64,000 bases of DNA from Granulicatella sp. WM01 (GTDB lineage Bacteria; Bacillota; Bacilli; Lactobacillales; Aerococcaceae). Under the pieces are notes generated by a model. That model searched no databases and was not told the origin of the DNA. It was given only the letters and a program-made list of their open reading frames with translations. This document shows, in pieces, positions 9,893 through 18,475 of this stretch. The stretch is taken from the NCBI RefSeq assembly GCF_004570605.1, contig NZ_SPPB01000003.1:19867-83866 (forward strand), written 5' to 3'. The translations under genes were made by a program, and so were the position numbers. Position 1 is the first letter of the stretch. Each line of letters begins with the position of its first letter.

Positions 9893-11779
9893 CTATGCAC
9901 GTTTTCTTCTAAATAACCAGATACCTAAACTAATAGCTCCTACACCCAATGTCAATGGAGCAGTTGCATTTGCTTCGCCTGTATAAGGTAATTCATTCTT
10001 CCCTTGAGATAATGGTTTTGATTGAGGAGATGACGAAGCGTGGTGCGATGACTGTTTATTTTTATTATCATGTTTGTTATTAGATGATTGATTTTTGTCA
10101 GAAGCTGATTGTCCATCATTTCTATGAGATTGACCTGTTTTATCTATATCCTCTCCTGCTTGTTTTGTATCATATTTATCTGTTGTTTGTCCTATGTTTG
10201 ACCTATTATTCTCTTTTGACTGTTCTGTTTCTGAGCTATCATCAACTTTTGGTTGTCCTGCTTTTAAACCATCATCAGCTTTTGGCTGCTCTACTTTTGA
10301 ACCGTCATCAGCTTTTGGCTGCTCTACTTTTGAACTGTCATCAGCTTTTGGCTGCTCAGGTGTTTCTTTAGGAACTTCTGGTTTTTCTGGTGTGTCTTTT
10401 GGTTCAGGTAATTTAGGAAATCTATTTGGATCTGTTGGTGCTACTGATTTTGTAGTATCAATCTGCTCAATAATCACATTATGTTTATCCCCGAAAGCCT
10501 CTAGTAATTTGTCTTTAATCGCTGGGGTTTTCACTTTAAAGACAACTGCATTAGGAACATCAAAACTATCTTTTTGTATACTAAAGTTATCTCCAGTATA
10601 ATTGATATGAACCTCACGTAAATTATCTAAAGCACCAGATAAAAATTGTGACGGCAATGTATGAACATTATCGCCTAGTGTCACTTTTTCTAGCTTTGGT
10701 AATCCACTTACAGCATAACGTTCAAAATCGTTCACTTGATTTGGAAAATTCAACTCTTTTAATTCAACATTTTCAAAGAACGCTAGTTTTTCAACACTTT
10801 TCAATGTTTCAGGCATTTCTACATTTTTCAGCGTTTTTACACCAGAAAAAGCAAACATTCCTAGTTTTTCTAAGCCATGACTTAATACAATATGCTCTAA
10901 TGAGGCTTGGTTTGCAAAAGCATACCCATCAATAACTTTTGTTTCTGGTAATGTTTTAAACATTTTTCCTTCTTTTTGAGCTGGATAATAGATTAAACGT
11001 GATTTATTCTTAGTGTATAATACACCATCTTCTGTAGCGTATGTTTGATTGGCTGGATTGATAGTCACACTTTCTAAGCCTGTTGAGTATCTGAACGGAT
11101 ATTGTCCAATATGCTCTAACGTACTAGGCAATGTAATATGTTTTAACTTAGATAAATTTGAAAAAGCCTCATCTTCAATAGACGTCAATGTCGCACCGTC
11201 TTCAAAAGTTAAACTTTCTAAACGCTCACTAAAATCAAACGCTCTTTTTCCTATCGTTTTTAGCGAGCTTGGTAATGTGATATGTTTCAACTCTGAATTT
11301 GCAAAGGCATTACTTTCAATACTATCCAATTGACTTCCTTGTTCAAACATTACCGTATTTGCTTTACTGCCACTAAAAGCTCTTTTATGAATAATACGTA
11401 CCGTACTTGGTAGCGTAATTTGACTAGGATAGTACGTTACTGCACCCAATTCATCAGGATAGTAAGCCAATGCTTCTTCTCCAATTTCTGTTACTGTAAA
11501 TTCTTGTTGTCCAATCATAAATGTCTTGGGTACAATAAACGGTTTATCTCCTTGGTCTGCTTTAAATTGTACGGGAATACCATTTCCTAATTGTACAGTA
11601 CCTTTATTATTTTCAAGACTTAATATTTTGTATTTGATATTGTCATATGTCACTACACTTCCTGTTTTTAATGGTGTTGACACATTAGCACTTGCTTCAT
11701 TAGCTCTAACTCCTAACGGTAAAGTCTGTGGTGTCGCTAATAGAACCAGTAAACTCCCTACAATATACTTTTTCTTCAT
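9893..11779 (-). CDS. LPxTG-anchored BspA-type leucine-rich-repeat surface protein
   Basis: Cell-wall protein of 628 aa. It has a signal peptide (MKKKYIVGSLLVLLATPQ, cleavage near residue 26), then LRR_5/BspA-type repeats from about residue 70 to 400 (phrases such as LKHITLPSSLKTIGKRAF and LESVTI), and a hydrophilic Pro/Lys/Asp-rich stalk (about 455-590). The stalk holds a 13-residue repeat of the form EQPKADDGSKV in roughly four copies. It ends in a sorting signal: LPYTG, a hydrophobic helix and RRKRA. Sortase A would link it to peptidoglycan. BspA-type proteins often bind host or bacterial surfaces; the ligand here is unknown. The start is supported by AGGAAA 9 nt upstream. It interrupts the maltose region and has no evident link to it. 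Confidence 0.9.
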   Translation of the reverse strand: MKKKYIVGSLLVLLATPQTLPLGVRANEASANVSTPLKTGSVVTYDNIKYKILSLENNKGTVQLGNGIPVQFKADQGDKPFIVPKTFMIGQQEFTVTEIGEEALAYYPDELGAVTYYPSQITLPSTVRIIHKRAFSGSKANTVMFEQGSQLDSIESNAFANSELKHITLPSSLKTIGKRAFDFSERLESLTFEDGATLTSIEDEAFSNLSKLKHITLPSTLEHIGQYPFRYSTGLESVTINPANQTYATEDGVLYTKNKSRLIYYPAQKEGKMFKTLPETKVIDGYAFANQASLEHIVLSHGLEKLGMFAFSGVKTLKNVEMPETLKSVEKLAFFENVELKELNFPNQVNDFERYAVSGLPKLEKVTLGDNVHTLPSQFLSGALDNLREVHINYTGDNFSIQKDSFDVPNAVVFKVKTPAIKDKLLEAFGDKHNVIIEQIDTTKSVAPTDPNRFPKLPEPKDTPEKPEVPKETPEQPKADDSSKVEQPKADDGSKVEQPKADDGLKAGQPKVDDSSETEQSKENNRSNIGQTTDKYDTKQAGEDIDKTGQSHRNDGQSASDKNQSSNNKHDNKNKQSSHHASSSPQSKPLSQGKNELPYTGEANATAPLTLGVGAISLGIWLFRRKRA

Positions 11780-12340
11780 AATAATTCATTTCCTACCATT
11801 CTAAACATAAGATTAATTTATGTATATTGATCAATATATGACGTATTATACCATCGCATATTTTTTAAGTCAAATTAATTATTTTTTTAAATATAATTAA
11901 CAAATGTATAGCTGCTATTTTTTTACATTTAATTACCATTATTTAGCAAAAAAATATCCCCTCATATTCACTTACCTATCTTATAGACAACACTTTCCAT
12001 ATCCAATGCATACCTGTAAAATCCGTTATTTTACAATCCCTATTCTATAAGTATGTTACACACATAAATAATATGCGTTACTCTACTTTACTTACTATCA
12101 ATATACATATACTCTATCTTTACATTTCACATAAAATACAACTCATAAATGACTTTACTAGCAAGAACCATACGTTTCTGTACAATGAGAAACGTATGGC
12201 TGTATTGTCTGTATAAAATAAGTCATGTTTTATGAATTGTGTACACATTCAAAATACTCTATGCCAAATAGGATTTATAGTCACTTTATCTAGTTTTAAG
12301 AATATACAACTGTACTACAATCCTCTTATTTTGTATAGAT
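11780..12340. other. Intergenic region upstream of the LRR gene
   Basis: About 560 bp with no ORF that I can support. One strong hairpin, CCATACGTTTCT/AGAAACGTATGG (12168-12199), lacks a proper T run on either strand; its role is unknown. Confidence 0.5.
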
Positions 12341-12385
12341 AAAAAATGGCTTTAAACTAGGAGATTCCCCCTCGCTTAAAGCCAA
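12341..12385 (-). terminator. malX terminator
   Basis: On the minus strand TGGCTTTAAGC pairs with GTTTAAAGCCA, followed by TTTTTT (12341-12346), 15-55 nt past the malX stop. Confidence 0.85.
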
Positions 12386-12398
12386 TTCATTTATCTCA

Positions 12399-13667
12399 TT
12401 ATCGTTGATGTTTTTGTTGAATTTGTTCTTTAATAAATTTTATAGCATCATCAGCTGCTTGTTGAGCAGATTTTTTACCACTTGCATTTTCTAATAACAT
12501 CGTTTCTCCTGCACCCCATACTTCACTCATTTCTGGAATACTTGGCATTGGTTCGTTGTATTTGAACTGTTCAATAACAGCATTGACAACTTCATTATTT
12601 TGTGATTTAGCATACTCTCGTGCTTTTAAGTTAGCTGGCACTTCATTTGTTTTATCAAATAATGTTTTTGAATTTTCTTCATTGGCTAAAAATGAAACAA
12701 GTTTTGTCGCCGCATCTTTATTTTTAGCCCCCGTTGGAACAATCCATGCTTTACCACCTGCAAATGCTTTATAATGTTCTCCATTAGGTAAAGTTGGAAT
12801 AGTTGCTGCACCAACATTAATATTAGCTTCTTTCATTTTTGCAACTGCCCAAGGTCCATCAATAACAACTGCTGTTTTGCCTTCCAAGAAACTACTTTGA
12901 ATAAAATTATTTACATTGCTTACATCTTGTATCCCTTGTGGCCAAACATTATAAAATGTTTTTTGGTATTCCATCGCTTTAACAGCACCTGCGTTTCCCA
13001 CACCAATATCACTTGGATCTGTCCCTTGTTTACCAAATACATAAGAACCATAACCTGACAATAAACCATAAGTATGGTAATAGTTCGTAAATGGTGCTAA
13101 AAATCCTGTGTATTTACCTGGTTCATTTGCAAAAGCAAAACGGTCTTCTTTATTGATTGCTTCTAAGTCTGCAAATGTTGTTGGAGCTTTAGACACTAAG
13201 TCTTTATTATACAGCATCACAACACTTTCAATAACTGCCGGTTCAGCATAAATTTTACCGTCAATTGTTACTGCAGATTTCGTTACACTATCCAACTCAT
13301 CTGCTTGTCCAAATGAAACATCTGTAATCGCACCAGAACGTGCCAATTTTCCAACATGATCATAAGGCACTAACATCACATCTGGAGCATTTCCAGATTG
13401 ATTATCTAGTGGCAAGTTCTCAGACCCTTTTAATGCATCTCCTGTTACAATGTCAACTTTAACATTATACTCTTTTTCAAACTTTTCTTTAATGCTTTCT
13501 AGGAATGGTTTATACCCTTCATCTACATAGGCTTTTACTACCCCCCCGACATTTTTTGAGGTTTGTTGTGATTCTGTTCCAGTTTGACTTGGACGACCAC
13601 ATGCTGCTAGTGCTAAAACTGCTCCTAATAGTGCTGAACTTTTTAAAATATTCTTTGTAAACGTCAT
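12399..13667 (-). CDS. malX: Maltodextrin-binding lipoprotein of an ABC importer
   Basis: Family 1 extracellular solute-binding protein, 422 aa. The signal sequence ends in a lipobox LALAAC, so the mature protein is anchored by a lipid-modified Cys22. The body has the MalE-type folds and motifs (VDIVTGDALKG, APDVMLVPYDHVGKLARSG, FLEGKTAVVIDGPWAV, FAGGKAWIVPTGAKNKDAA). It would capture maltodextrins and pass them to MalC-MalD. It is monocistronic here, 3.3 kb upstream of malC, with its own operator-promoter and its own terminator, which allows the binding protein to be made in excess. A good ribosome-binding site (AGGAGGAATG) precedes the start. Confidence 0.93.
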   Translation of the reverse strand: MTFTKNILKSSALLGAVLALAACGRPSQTGTESQQTSKNVGGVVKAYVDEGYKPFLESIKEKFEKEYNVKVDIVTGDALKGSENLPLDNQSGNAPDVMLVPYDHVGKLARSGAITDVSFGQADELDSVTKSAVTIDGKIYAEPAVIESVVMLYNKDLVSKAPTTFADLEAINKEDRFAFANEPGKYTGFLAPFTNYYHTYGLLSGYGSYVFGKQGTDPSDIGVGNAGAVKAMEYQKTFYNVWPQGIQDVSNVNNFIQSSFLEGKTAVVIDGPWAVAKMKEANINVGAATIPTLPNGEHYKAFAGGKAWIVPTGAKNKDAATKLVSFLANEENSKTLFDKTNEVPANLKAREYAKSQNNEVVNAVIEQFKYNEPMPSIPEMSEVWGAGETMLLENASGKKSAQQAADDAIKFIKEQIQQKHQR

Positions 13668-13707
13668 ACGTCATTCCTCCTAAATAAAAATATTAATTTC
13701 CAATCAT

Positions 13708-13721
13708 TGAAATCGTATACA
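13708..13721 (-). promoter_or_regulatory. Candidate cre (CcpA) site in the malX leader
   Basis: TGAAATCGTATACA matches 13 of 14 positions of TGWAANCGNTNWCA. It lies about 10-23 nt downstream of the predicted start of transcription, where CcpA would block elongation. A second ATCGTATAC copy follows 14 bp away. Confidence 0.5.
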
Positions 13722-13737
13722 TAAATCGTATACACCT

Positions 13738-13792
13738 ATCTTATGCCAACTTTTAAAGTTGTGCAATCTTTTTTAATCTGTTACCGATAACA
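13738..13792 (-). promoter_or_regulatory. malX promoter with MalR-type operator
   Basis: -10 TAAGAT (13738-13743), 17 bp, -35 TTGCAC (13761-13766), 12-bp gap, then TGTTACCGATAACA (13779-13792). The geometry is the same as at malC. Confidence 0.75.
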
Positions 13793-13957
13793 ACTTTTTT
13801 ATTATCATGAAATTATCATTAATTCCATATTATTTACGCATAAATCTCTATTTCATCTGTATACGTTTACCAGTATGCTCCAATAAATCTGTCGTCATTC
13901 CATTAAAAACACTAATTTAACGTTTAGAAAAAACTAAGCATTGTGAGGTATATATTT

Positions 13958-14004
13958 AAAACTGCGAGAAATCACCGCTTATAAACGAAAATTTCTCGCA
14001 GTTT
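13958..14004 (-). terminator. Terminator of the two-gene GH13 operon
   Basis: AAACTGCGAGAAAT pairs with ATTTCTCGCAGTTT around a 19-nt loop, 32 nt past the stop of the 14036-15799 gene. The T run is short on the minus strand. Confidence 0.65.
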
Positions 14005-14035
14005 TTGTTATTTGCAAATCTTTTTCCAGATCCAT

Positions 14036-15799
14036 TTATTTTACATGTAACAGATTGCTGTTAACTTCTACAACACATTCAAATGGTGCTAAATAAGCCG
14101 TATGTTGTTGTGTTGAAAAATTACCGACTATATGACATGGTAGAGTATGCTCTCCTAAATTGAAGTACCCCGTTAATGTTGTATGACCATCTTTTCTAGT
14201 CATACAAACCATGCCATTATTTTTCACTGTTATCTCCACATGACCTTTACCAATAACTGAAGAATAACGTTTTCTAAACGCGACTAATCGTTTGATAAAA
14301 GCTAACATCTGTTTATTTTGACGTGCTTCATCCCACCACATCGGTTTACGGCAATCTGGATCCATATCTCCAGTCATACCAACTTCTGTCCCGTAATAAA
14401 TACATGGTGTTCCTTGTTGTAAAAACATAAAGACAAAGGCACATTGTACACGTTTCATATCGTTGTTTGCTACGGTTAAAATGCGTGGCGTATCGTGTGA
14501 ATCTAACAAGTTAAACATCACTTCACTTGTTTGTTGGCGATACAACATACGTTGTGCTTGAAGCTGGGAAACCATTCTATCAGGTGTAATACTTCCTTTA
14601 ACAATACACTCTTTAATACTATCAGTAAATGCATAATTCATGACAGCATGAAATTCATCCCCATCTAACCAACGTTGTGAAGAATGCCAAATTTCGCCTA
14701 AAATATAAAAATCTGATTTCAAAGCAGTTGTTTTAGCATAAAACTTTTTCCAGAACTGATGATCAACCTCATTTGCCACATCTAATCGCCATGCATCAAT
14801 ATCACATTCTTTAATCCAATATGTTGCAATATGTAATAAATACTCTTGAACTTCTTTATTATCCGTATTTAATTTTGGCATATTCGCACTAAAAGCAAAT
14901 GTTTCATATGGTAATTCTTTTGTATTTTCAATATCTTCTATTTCCGTATTCCCTACTGGAAAGCGTAAAATATGAAACCAATCTGCATATTTTGATTGTT
15001 CTTGATTAACTAACACATCTTGCCATTGCATTGAAAAATGTCCAATATGATTAAATACTGCATCAATCATCACTTTCATCCCCCGTGCATGTGCTTGATC
15101 TACTAATGTTTTAAATAAAGTCTTATCTCCAAAATGCTCATCAATGTCTAAATAATCAATCGTATCGTATTTATGATTTGTCCCTGCTTTAAATATTGGA
15201 CAAAAATACAAACCATTTACACCTAATTGTTGTAAATAATCTAAATGGTCTAATACACCTTGTAAATCTCCACCGTAAAAATCCGTTCGTGTCGGTGCTT
15301 CTTCACTATCCCAAGGTAAAACGCCATCAGGCGATATATCCGGATTTCCATTTGCAAAACGTTCCGGAAAAATTTGATACCATACCGTATCCTTAACCCA
15401 TTCAGGAACTTTTACCCTATCAACCTCATGAAAATACGGCAATTTAAAACATTGTAATCCTTTTAATTCCTCTTGGTTATAAGGGACAATGCCTTGATCA
15501 GCATATATCACTTGTTCACCATTATATCCAGTGATCACAAAAGCATAAGCTAGACGATTATACTCTGCTCCCAATTCAATCTGCCAATAATCATGATACT
15601 GGGTTGTTGCAACTTTTATCATCTCACACGGTGCATCAAACTGCCAATTGGTTTCCCACATTAAATATGGATCGCCATGCAACACACCTACACTTTTCAC
15701 ATCATCTTTTTTTGTTCTAAAGCGTAGATGCATGACACCTTTTTCGTATAAATACGCATATTCACTTTCCGGTCTATGCAATAATGCTGATAATTCCAT
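14036..15799 (-). CDS. GH13_20 neopullulanase / cyclomaltodextrinase / maltogenic amylase
   Basis: Cytoplasmic alpha-glucan hydrolase, 587 aa, no signal peptide. An N-terminal beta-sandwich domain (about residues 1-125, CBM34-like) precedes the GH13 barrel, the hallmark of the GH13_20 group. Barrel motifs are present: DAVFNHIG, the nucleophile Asp in DAWRLDVANEVD, the acid Glu in ILGEIWH and the third acid in NLLDSHDTPR. Such enzymes cut maltodextrins, cyclodextrins or pullulan to maltose-sized products that maltose phosphorylase can use. The exact specificity cannot be read from sequence. It starts directly after the stop codon of the upstream GH13 gene, with AGGAGG inside the end of that gene, so the two are translationally linked. 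Confidence 0.88.
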   Translation of the reverse strand: MELSALLHRPESEYAYLYEKGVMHLRFRTKKDDVKSVGVLHGDPYLMWETNWQFDAPCEMIKVATTQYHDYWQIELGAEYNRLAYAFVITGYNGEQVIYADQGIVPYNQEELKGLQCFKLPYFHEVDRVKVPEWVKDTVWYQIFPERFANGNPDISPDGVLPWDSEEAPTRTDFYGGDLQGVLDHLDYLQQLGVNGLYFCPIFKAGTNHKYDTIDYLDIDEHFGDKTLFKTLVDQAHARGMKVMIDAVFNHIGHFSMQWQDVLVNQEQSKYADWFHILRFPVGNTEIEDIENTKELPYETFAFSANMPKLNTDNKEVQEYLLHIATYWIKECDIDAWRLDVANEVDHQFWKKFYAKTTALKSDFYILGEIWHSSQRWLDGDEFHAVMNYAFTDSIKECIVKGSITPDRMVSQLQAQRMLYRQQTSEVMFNLLDSHDTPRILTVANNDMKRVQCAFVFMFLQQGTPCIYYGTEVGMTGDMDPDCRKPMWWDEARQNKQMLAFIKRLVAFRKRYSSVIGKGHVEITVKNNGMVCMTRKDGHTTLTGYFNLGEHTLPCHIVGNFSTQQHTAYLAPFECVVEVNSNLLHVK

Positions 15800-17416
15800 T
15801 TATTTCCTCCTTAATACAATAGCTTCGTACGGTGCTAACACACCATCATACGTGATTCTATCCAATGTTGAAAGAATCACGTCTACATACTCACTCTCAA
15901 ATGCTTGCTTTGTTGATGTCACATTACATATCACAAGTGCATGTTCATCATTCAAATATCGTTCATAAACATACAACCCATCATGTGTCGGCATTAACGC
16001 CCATTCTCCTTTAGTAAACAATGATGTCTGCTTCAATCGTAATAATTGCTTATAATAGTGTAAAACACTCGTACTATCAATGCATTCTTGTTCGACATTA
16101 TAATCTGCCTCCGCATGAGAAACTATCCACGAGTGTCTTGGTGTAGCCTCCCATTGCATCATTCCTCTGGCTGTATCTCTTGTTCCATAGCTTAAACTAG
16201 ACAATATACGTTGTTTATCATAATGTTTGTGTTGTGCTTTTTGAATAAATTGTTGTGCTGAATTTTCTGTATAATCCGAAAAATGCTGCCATTGTACATT
16301 TCTCATTCCAATTTCTTCACCATAATATAAATAAGGAATGCCTCTTTGTAAATACATTAATGTTGCCATAAGTTTAGCTACACGTGTTCGGTATTCTCCC
16401 TCTTGAGCAAGACGTGTGACAATTCTTGGCATATCATGATTATTCAAGTATAAGACTGGAAACGTGTATTGTTGCCACTCTGTCATAGCTTGTTTCAAAT
16501 AGTCAAAATCCAATGCTCCACGTTGATATTGCATCGGTAATGTATTGTCTTTTACTGAATCATCTTCAGCAAAATATCTAAATGTAATAGCCGAATGGAA
16601 AAAACCTGTTTTTTCATTTGTATAAGCATGACCTAATAATGCATCTGCTGAAGATGCCTCTCCAACAAAATATGTATTTGGGTATTCTTCTTTAATCTGC
16701 TCTACAAACTCATGCATCCATTCATTTACCTTAGGCAAATTAGCGTAATATTGTTCTGCCAAGACAAACGTATTATGTGTATCATCAGGCATATTTGGAA
16801 AATCTTTTTCCTTTGCAATATGGATAAATGCATCTACTCTAAACCCGTCTATCCCTTTAGCTAACCAATATTTTGCAATGTTTACCATTTCTTGTCTAAC
16901 TTTTGGGTTCTCCCAATTCAAATCAGGCATTTCTTTTGCAAACAAATGAAAATAGTATTGATTACTTTCCCACTCCCAAACTGAGCCACCAAAAAAAGAT
17001 GCCCAATTATTAGGTTCATTTCCTGACTCTTCATCTTTATCTGCCCAAATATAATAATGACGATACGGATTGTCCTTGCTCTTTTTAGCTTCCAAAAACC
17101 AAGGATGCTTATCCGAAGTATGATTTAATACTAAATCAAAAATCACTTTAATGTTACGTTTGTGTGCCTCATTCAATAAATCTTCTAAATCTTTTTGATT
17201 ACCAAAGATTGAATCAATGTGATAATAATCTGAAATATCATAGCCATTATCAACTTGTGGCGAAACAAAAATCGGATTAAGCCAAATCATATTGACACCT
17301 AAGTTAGACAAATAATCTAATTTCATTATTATTCCCCTTAAATCACCAATACCATCTCCATTACTATCACAAAAACTTTTAGGATAGATTTGGTACACTA
17401 TCAAATTTTCGTGCAT
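15800..17416 (-). CDS. GH13 alpha-glucosidase (oligo-1,6-glucosidase type)
   Basis: Cytoplasmic GH13 enzyme of 538 aa, oligo-1,6-glucosidase/alpha-glucosidase group (YQIYPKSFCDSNGDGIGDLRGI near the N-terminus, including the calcium-type DxNxDGxGD loop). Catalytic motifs are DLVLNHTSDKH, DGFRVDAFIHI (nucleophile), FVGEASSAD (acid) and LNNHDMPR. It would release glucose from the non-reducing ends of isomaltose- or maltose-type oligosaccharides; trehalose-6-phosphate hydrolase is an alternative within the same family. The start at 17416 is set by AAGGAGGG seven nt upstream; a 7-codon longer frame exists. First gene of a two-gene operon led by a MalR-type operator. Confidence 0.85.
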   Translation of the reverse strand: MHENLIVYQIYPKSFCDSNGDGIGDLRGIIMKLDYLSNLGVNMIWLNPIFVSPQVDNGYDISDYYHIDSIFGNQKDLEDLLNEAHKRNIKVIFDLVLNHTSDKHPWFLEAKKSKDNPYRHYYIWADKDEESGNEPNNWASFFGGSVWEWESNQYYFHLFAKEMPDLNWENPKVRQEMVNIAKYWLAKGIDGFRVDAFIHIAKEKDFPNMPDDTHNTFVLAEQYYANLPKVNEWMHEFVEQIKEEYPNTYFVGEASSADALLGHAYTNEKTGFFHSAITFRYFAEDDSVKDNTLPMQYQRGALDFDYLKQAMTEWQQYTFPVLYLNNHDMPRIVTRLAQEGEYRTRVAKLMATLMYLQRGIPYLYYGEEIGMRNVQWQHFSDYTENSAQQFIQKAQHKHYDKQRILSSLSYGTRDTARGMMQWEATPRHSWIVSHAEADYNVEQECIDSTSVLHYYKQLLRLKQTSLFTKGEWALMPTHDGLYVYERYLNDEHALVICNVTSTKQAFESEYVDVILSTLDRITYDGVLAPYEAIVLRRK

Positions 17417-17448
17417 ATCCGCCCTCCTTGAATTCATCTTACTTATCT

Positions 17449-17502
17449 ATTTTACTATTTCAAAACATGATTTCAAACAATAATAAACTGTTATCGGTAA
17501 CA
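17449..17502 (-). promoter_or_regulatory. Promoter of the GH13 pair with MalR-type operator
   Basis: -10 TAAAAT (17449-17454), 16 bp, -35 TTGAAA (17471-17476), 12-bp gap, then TGTTATCGGTAACA (17489-17502), the same 14-mer as the other sites but in inverted orientation. Confidence 0.7.
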
Positions 17503-17574
17503 AAAATAGCTTATTCAATATCTAAACGTCCTCATACAGTCCCCCCAAAAAAAGAGTTGTGTTATACTGTAATC

Positions 17575-17689
17575 ATAAGGGCATTTTGGAGACTACTCCA
17601 AAATGCCCAAAGTAGATCCGTTACAATTGGTGGCTCTTTTGATTAAACATAACCGTTATCTCACCAAAGATTTTAGACGGTTATTTTTT
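17575..17689 (+). ncRNA. Antitoxin-type small RNA, copy 1 (orphan)
   Basis: A TATACT -10 box (17563-17568) is followed by a 5' hairpin (GGGCATTTTGGAG/CTCCAAAATGCCC, 17579-17608). A linker with GGTGGCTCTTTTGATT and a terminator (AACCGT/ACGGTT, T run 17684-17689) with AAAGATTTT in its loop follow. It is about 115 nt long and repeats, 178 bp upstream, the architecture of copy 2. Its -35 region (CCCCCC) is degraded, so it may be weakly expressed. On the opposite strand only a fragment of a toxin C-terminus remains. Confidence 0.65.
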
Positions 17690-17745
17690 ATTGTCCTTAA
17701 AAAATGCATGATAGAATTTGAACAAGAAAAACAATTATGCTATAC
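17690..17745 (-). pseudogene. Fossil C-terminus of a second holin-like toxin
   Basis: Reading the minus strand into the copy 1 terminator gives FKFYHAFFKDNKK and a TAA stop (stop codon overlapping about 17682-17684). This matches the end of the intact toxin (LCHTLFKKGNKK and stop) in sequence and in position relative to the small-RNA terminator. The N-terminal part and start are gone, cut off where the copy 2 promoter begins. This supports a past duplication of the whole toxin-antitoxin module. Confidence 0.55.
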
Positions 17746-17746
17746 T
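17718..17746 (+). promoter_or_regulatory. Promoter of antitoxin-type RNA copy 2
   Basis: -35 TTGAAC (17718-17723), 17-bp spacer, -10 TATACT (17741-17746). A strong sigma-A match. Confidence 0.8.
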
Positions 17747-17752
17747 GTAAAC

Positions 17753-17868
17753 AGTGGAGGCATTTTGAAGATTACTCCAAAATGCCCAAAGCAGATCCGT
17801 TAAAACCGGTGGCTCTTTTGATTAAAAATAACCGTTATCTCGCCAAAGATTTTAGACGGTTATTTTTT
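17753..17868 (+). ncRNA. Antitoxin-type small RNA, copy 2
   Basis: About 116 nt: a 5' hairpin (GGCATTTTG/CCAAAATGCC), a linker with GGTGGCTCTTTTG, and a terminator stem AATAACCGT/ACGGTTATT (17827-17835 with 17856-17864) with a T run. It converges on the toxin gene and overlaps its last codons. The terminator loop contains AAAGATTTT (17845-17853), perfectly complementary to nine nt of the toxin leader (AAAATCTTT) just before the toxin ribosome-binding site. This resembles loop-mediated antisense control as in par/RatA-type type I systems. The antitoxin role is inferred. Confidence 0.7.
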
Positions 17869-17964
17869 GTTGCCTTTTTTGAAGAGTGTATGACACAAAC
17901 TTATTAATAGAATAGTGACTTCACTAAATCCTAAAATAGTTTGTATGACTTCAAACGCACCCAC
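17860..17964 (-). CDS. Holin-like type I toxin, 34 aa (Hol_Tox family)
   Basis: Small hydrophobic peptide: GTG start, MGAFEVIQTILGFSEVTILL then a few more apolar residues and a basic tail KKGNKK. It has one membrane helix and a short polar end, the layout of 'putative holin-like toxin' peptides and of TxpA/BsrG-like type I toxins that insert into the membrane. AGGAGG stands 7 nt before the GTG. A 14-codon leader ORF with its own ribosome-binding site ends one nt before this start, implying coupled translation. A convergent small RNA overlaps its 3' end. Family membership is by pattern; toxicity is inferred. Confidence 0.75.
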   Translation of the reverse strand: MGAFEVIQTILGFSEVTILLISLCHTLFKKGNKK

Positions 17965-17965
17965 A

Positions 17966-18010
17966 CTAGCTCCTCCTTTCTAAAGATTTTGATGAATTGC
18001 CCATAGGCAT
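17966..18010 (-). CDS. Leader peptide ORF coupled to the holin-like toxin
   Basis: Fourteen codons, MPMGNSSKSLERRS, ending TAG one nt before the toxin GTG. GAGAGGTG precedes it; the second ATG (18004) has the better spacing. The toxin ribosome-binding site (AGGAGG) lies inside its last codons, so translation of the leader would open or feed the toxin start, as mok does for hok. The Lys-Ser-Leu codons (AAAATCTTT) are the sequence complementary to the small-RNA loop. Whether it is translated is untested. Confidence 0.5.
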   Translation of the reverse strand: MPMGNSSKSLERRS

Positions 18011-18066
18011 CACCTCTCTTTCAAAGTTTAGAGCCACCGTCTTCACTTATCTACTCTTTTAGTCTA

Positions 18067-18475
18067 CCATATCCCATACATGTTACCTAGCTCTTTTGCC
18101 ATTTTAGTTTCGCTATACCAAAATGGTTTAATACACACCAAATACGCTTATCTTCACTTATAAAACATGTGAAATTCATGATAACTAAGAATTTTTTTGA
18201 CAATTTTTTCAATTTTTCATGATACATTATACATATCCCCCTAGATTTTACCTCATATTCTCTTGATACTCATTATCTTTTGCAACTTCTCCTTTGTCAT
18301 CATATCCTGCAGTATACCGTCTTGTTTTGTGAGTGTAATTTATCTTCCTATAATAAACAAAAATAATTTTTACTTTTTGCTCATATATAAGCACAAACTA
18401 CTCCCCTATCTTCATTAATTCTCTAATCTGATAAGGCTATTTCTTATGCACTTTTAAATATACACGATAATATCA
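18067..18475. other. Intergenic region between toxin leader and malR terminator
   Basis: About 400 bp, very AT-rich, without a supportable ORF. A plus-strand promoter-like TTGACA (18198) with TGATAC 17 bp later has no evident product. Confidence 0.4.

Noticed and set aside
10084..10601. Plus-strand ORFs over the LRR gene's stalk
   Set aside because: Shadows of the repetitive Pro/Lys/Asp stalk in the antisense frame, without start signals.
17575..17868. T-box or other leader regulating the GH13 operon
   Set aside because: The RNAs are on the opposite strand to the GH13 genes, each ends in its own terminator, and no T-box sequence is present.
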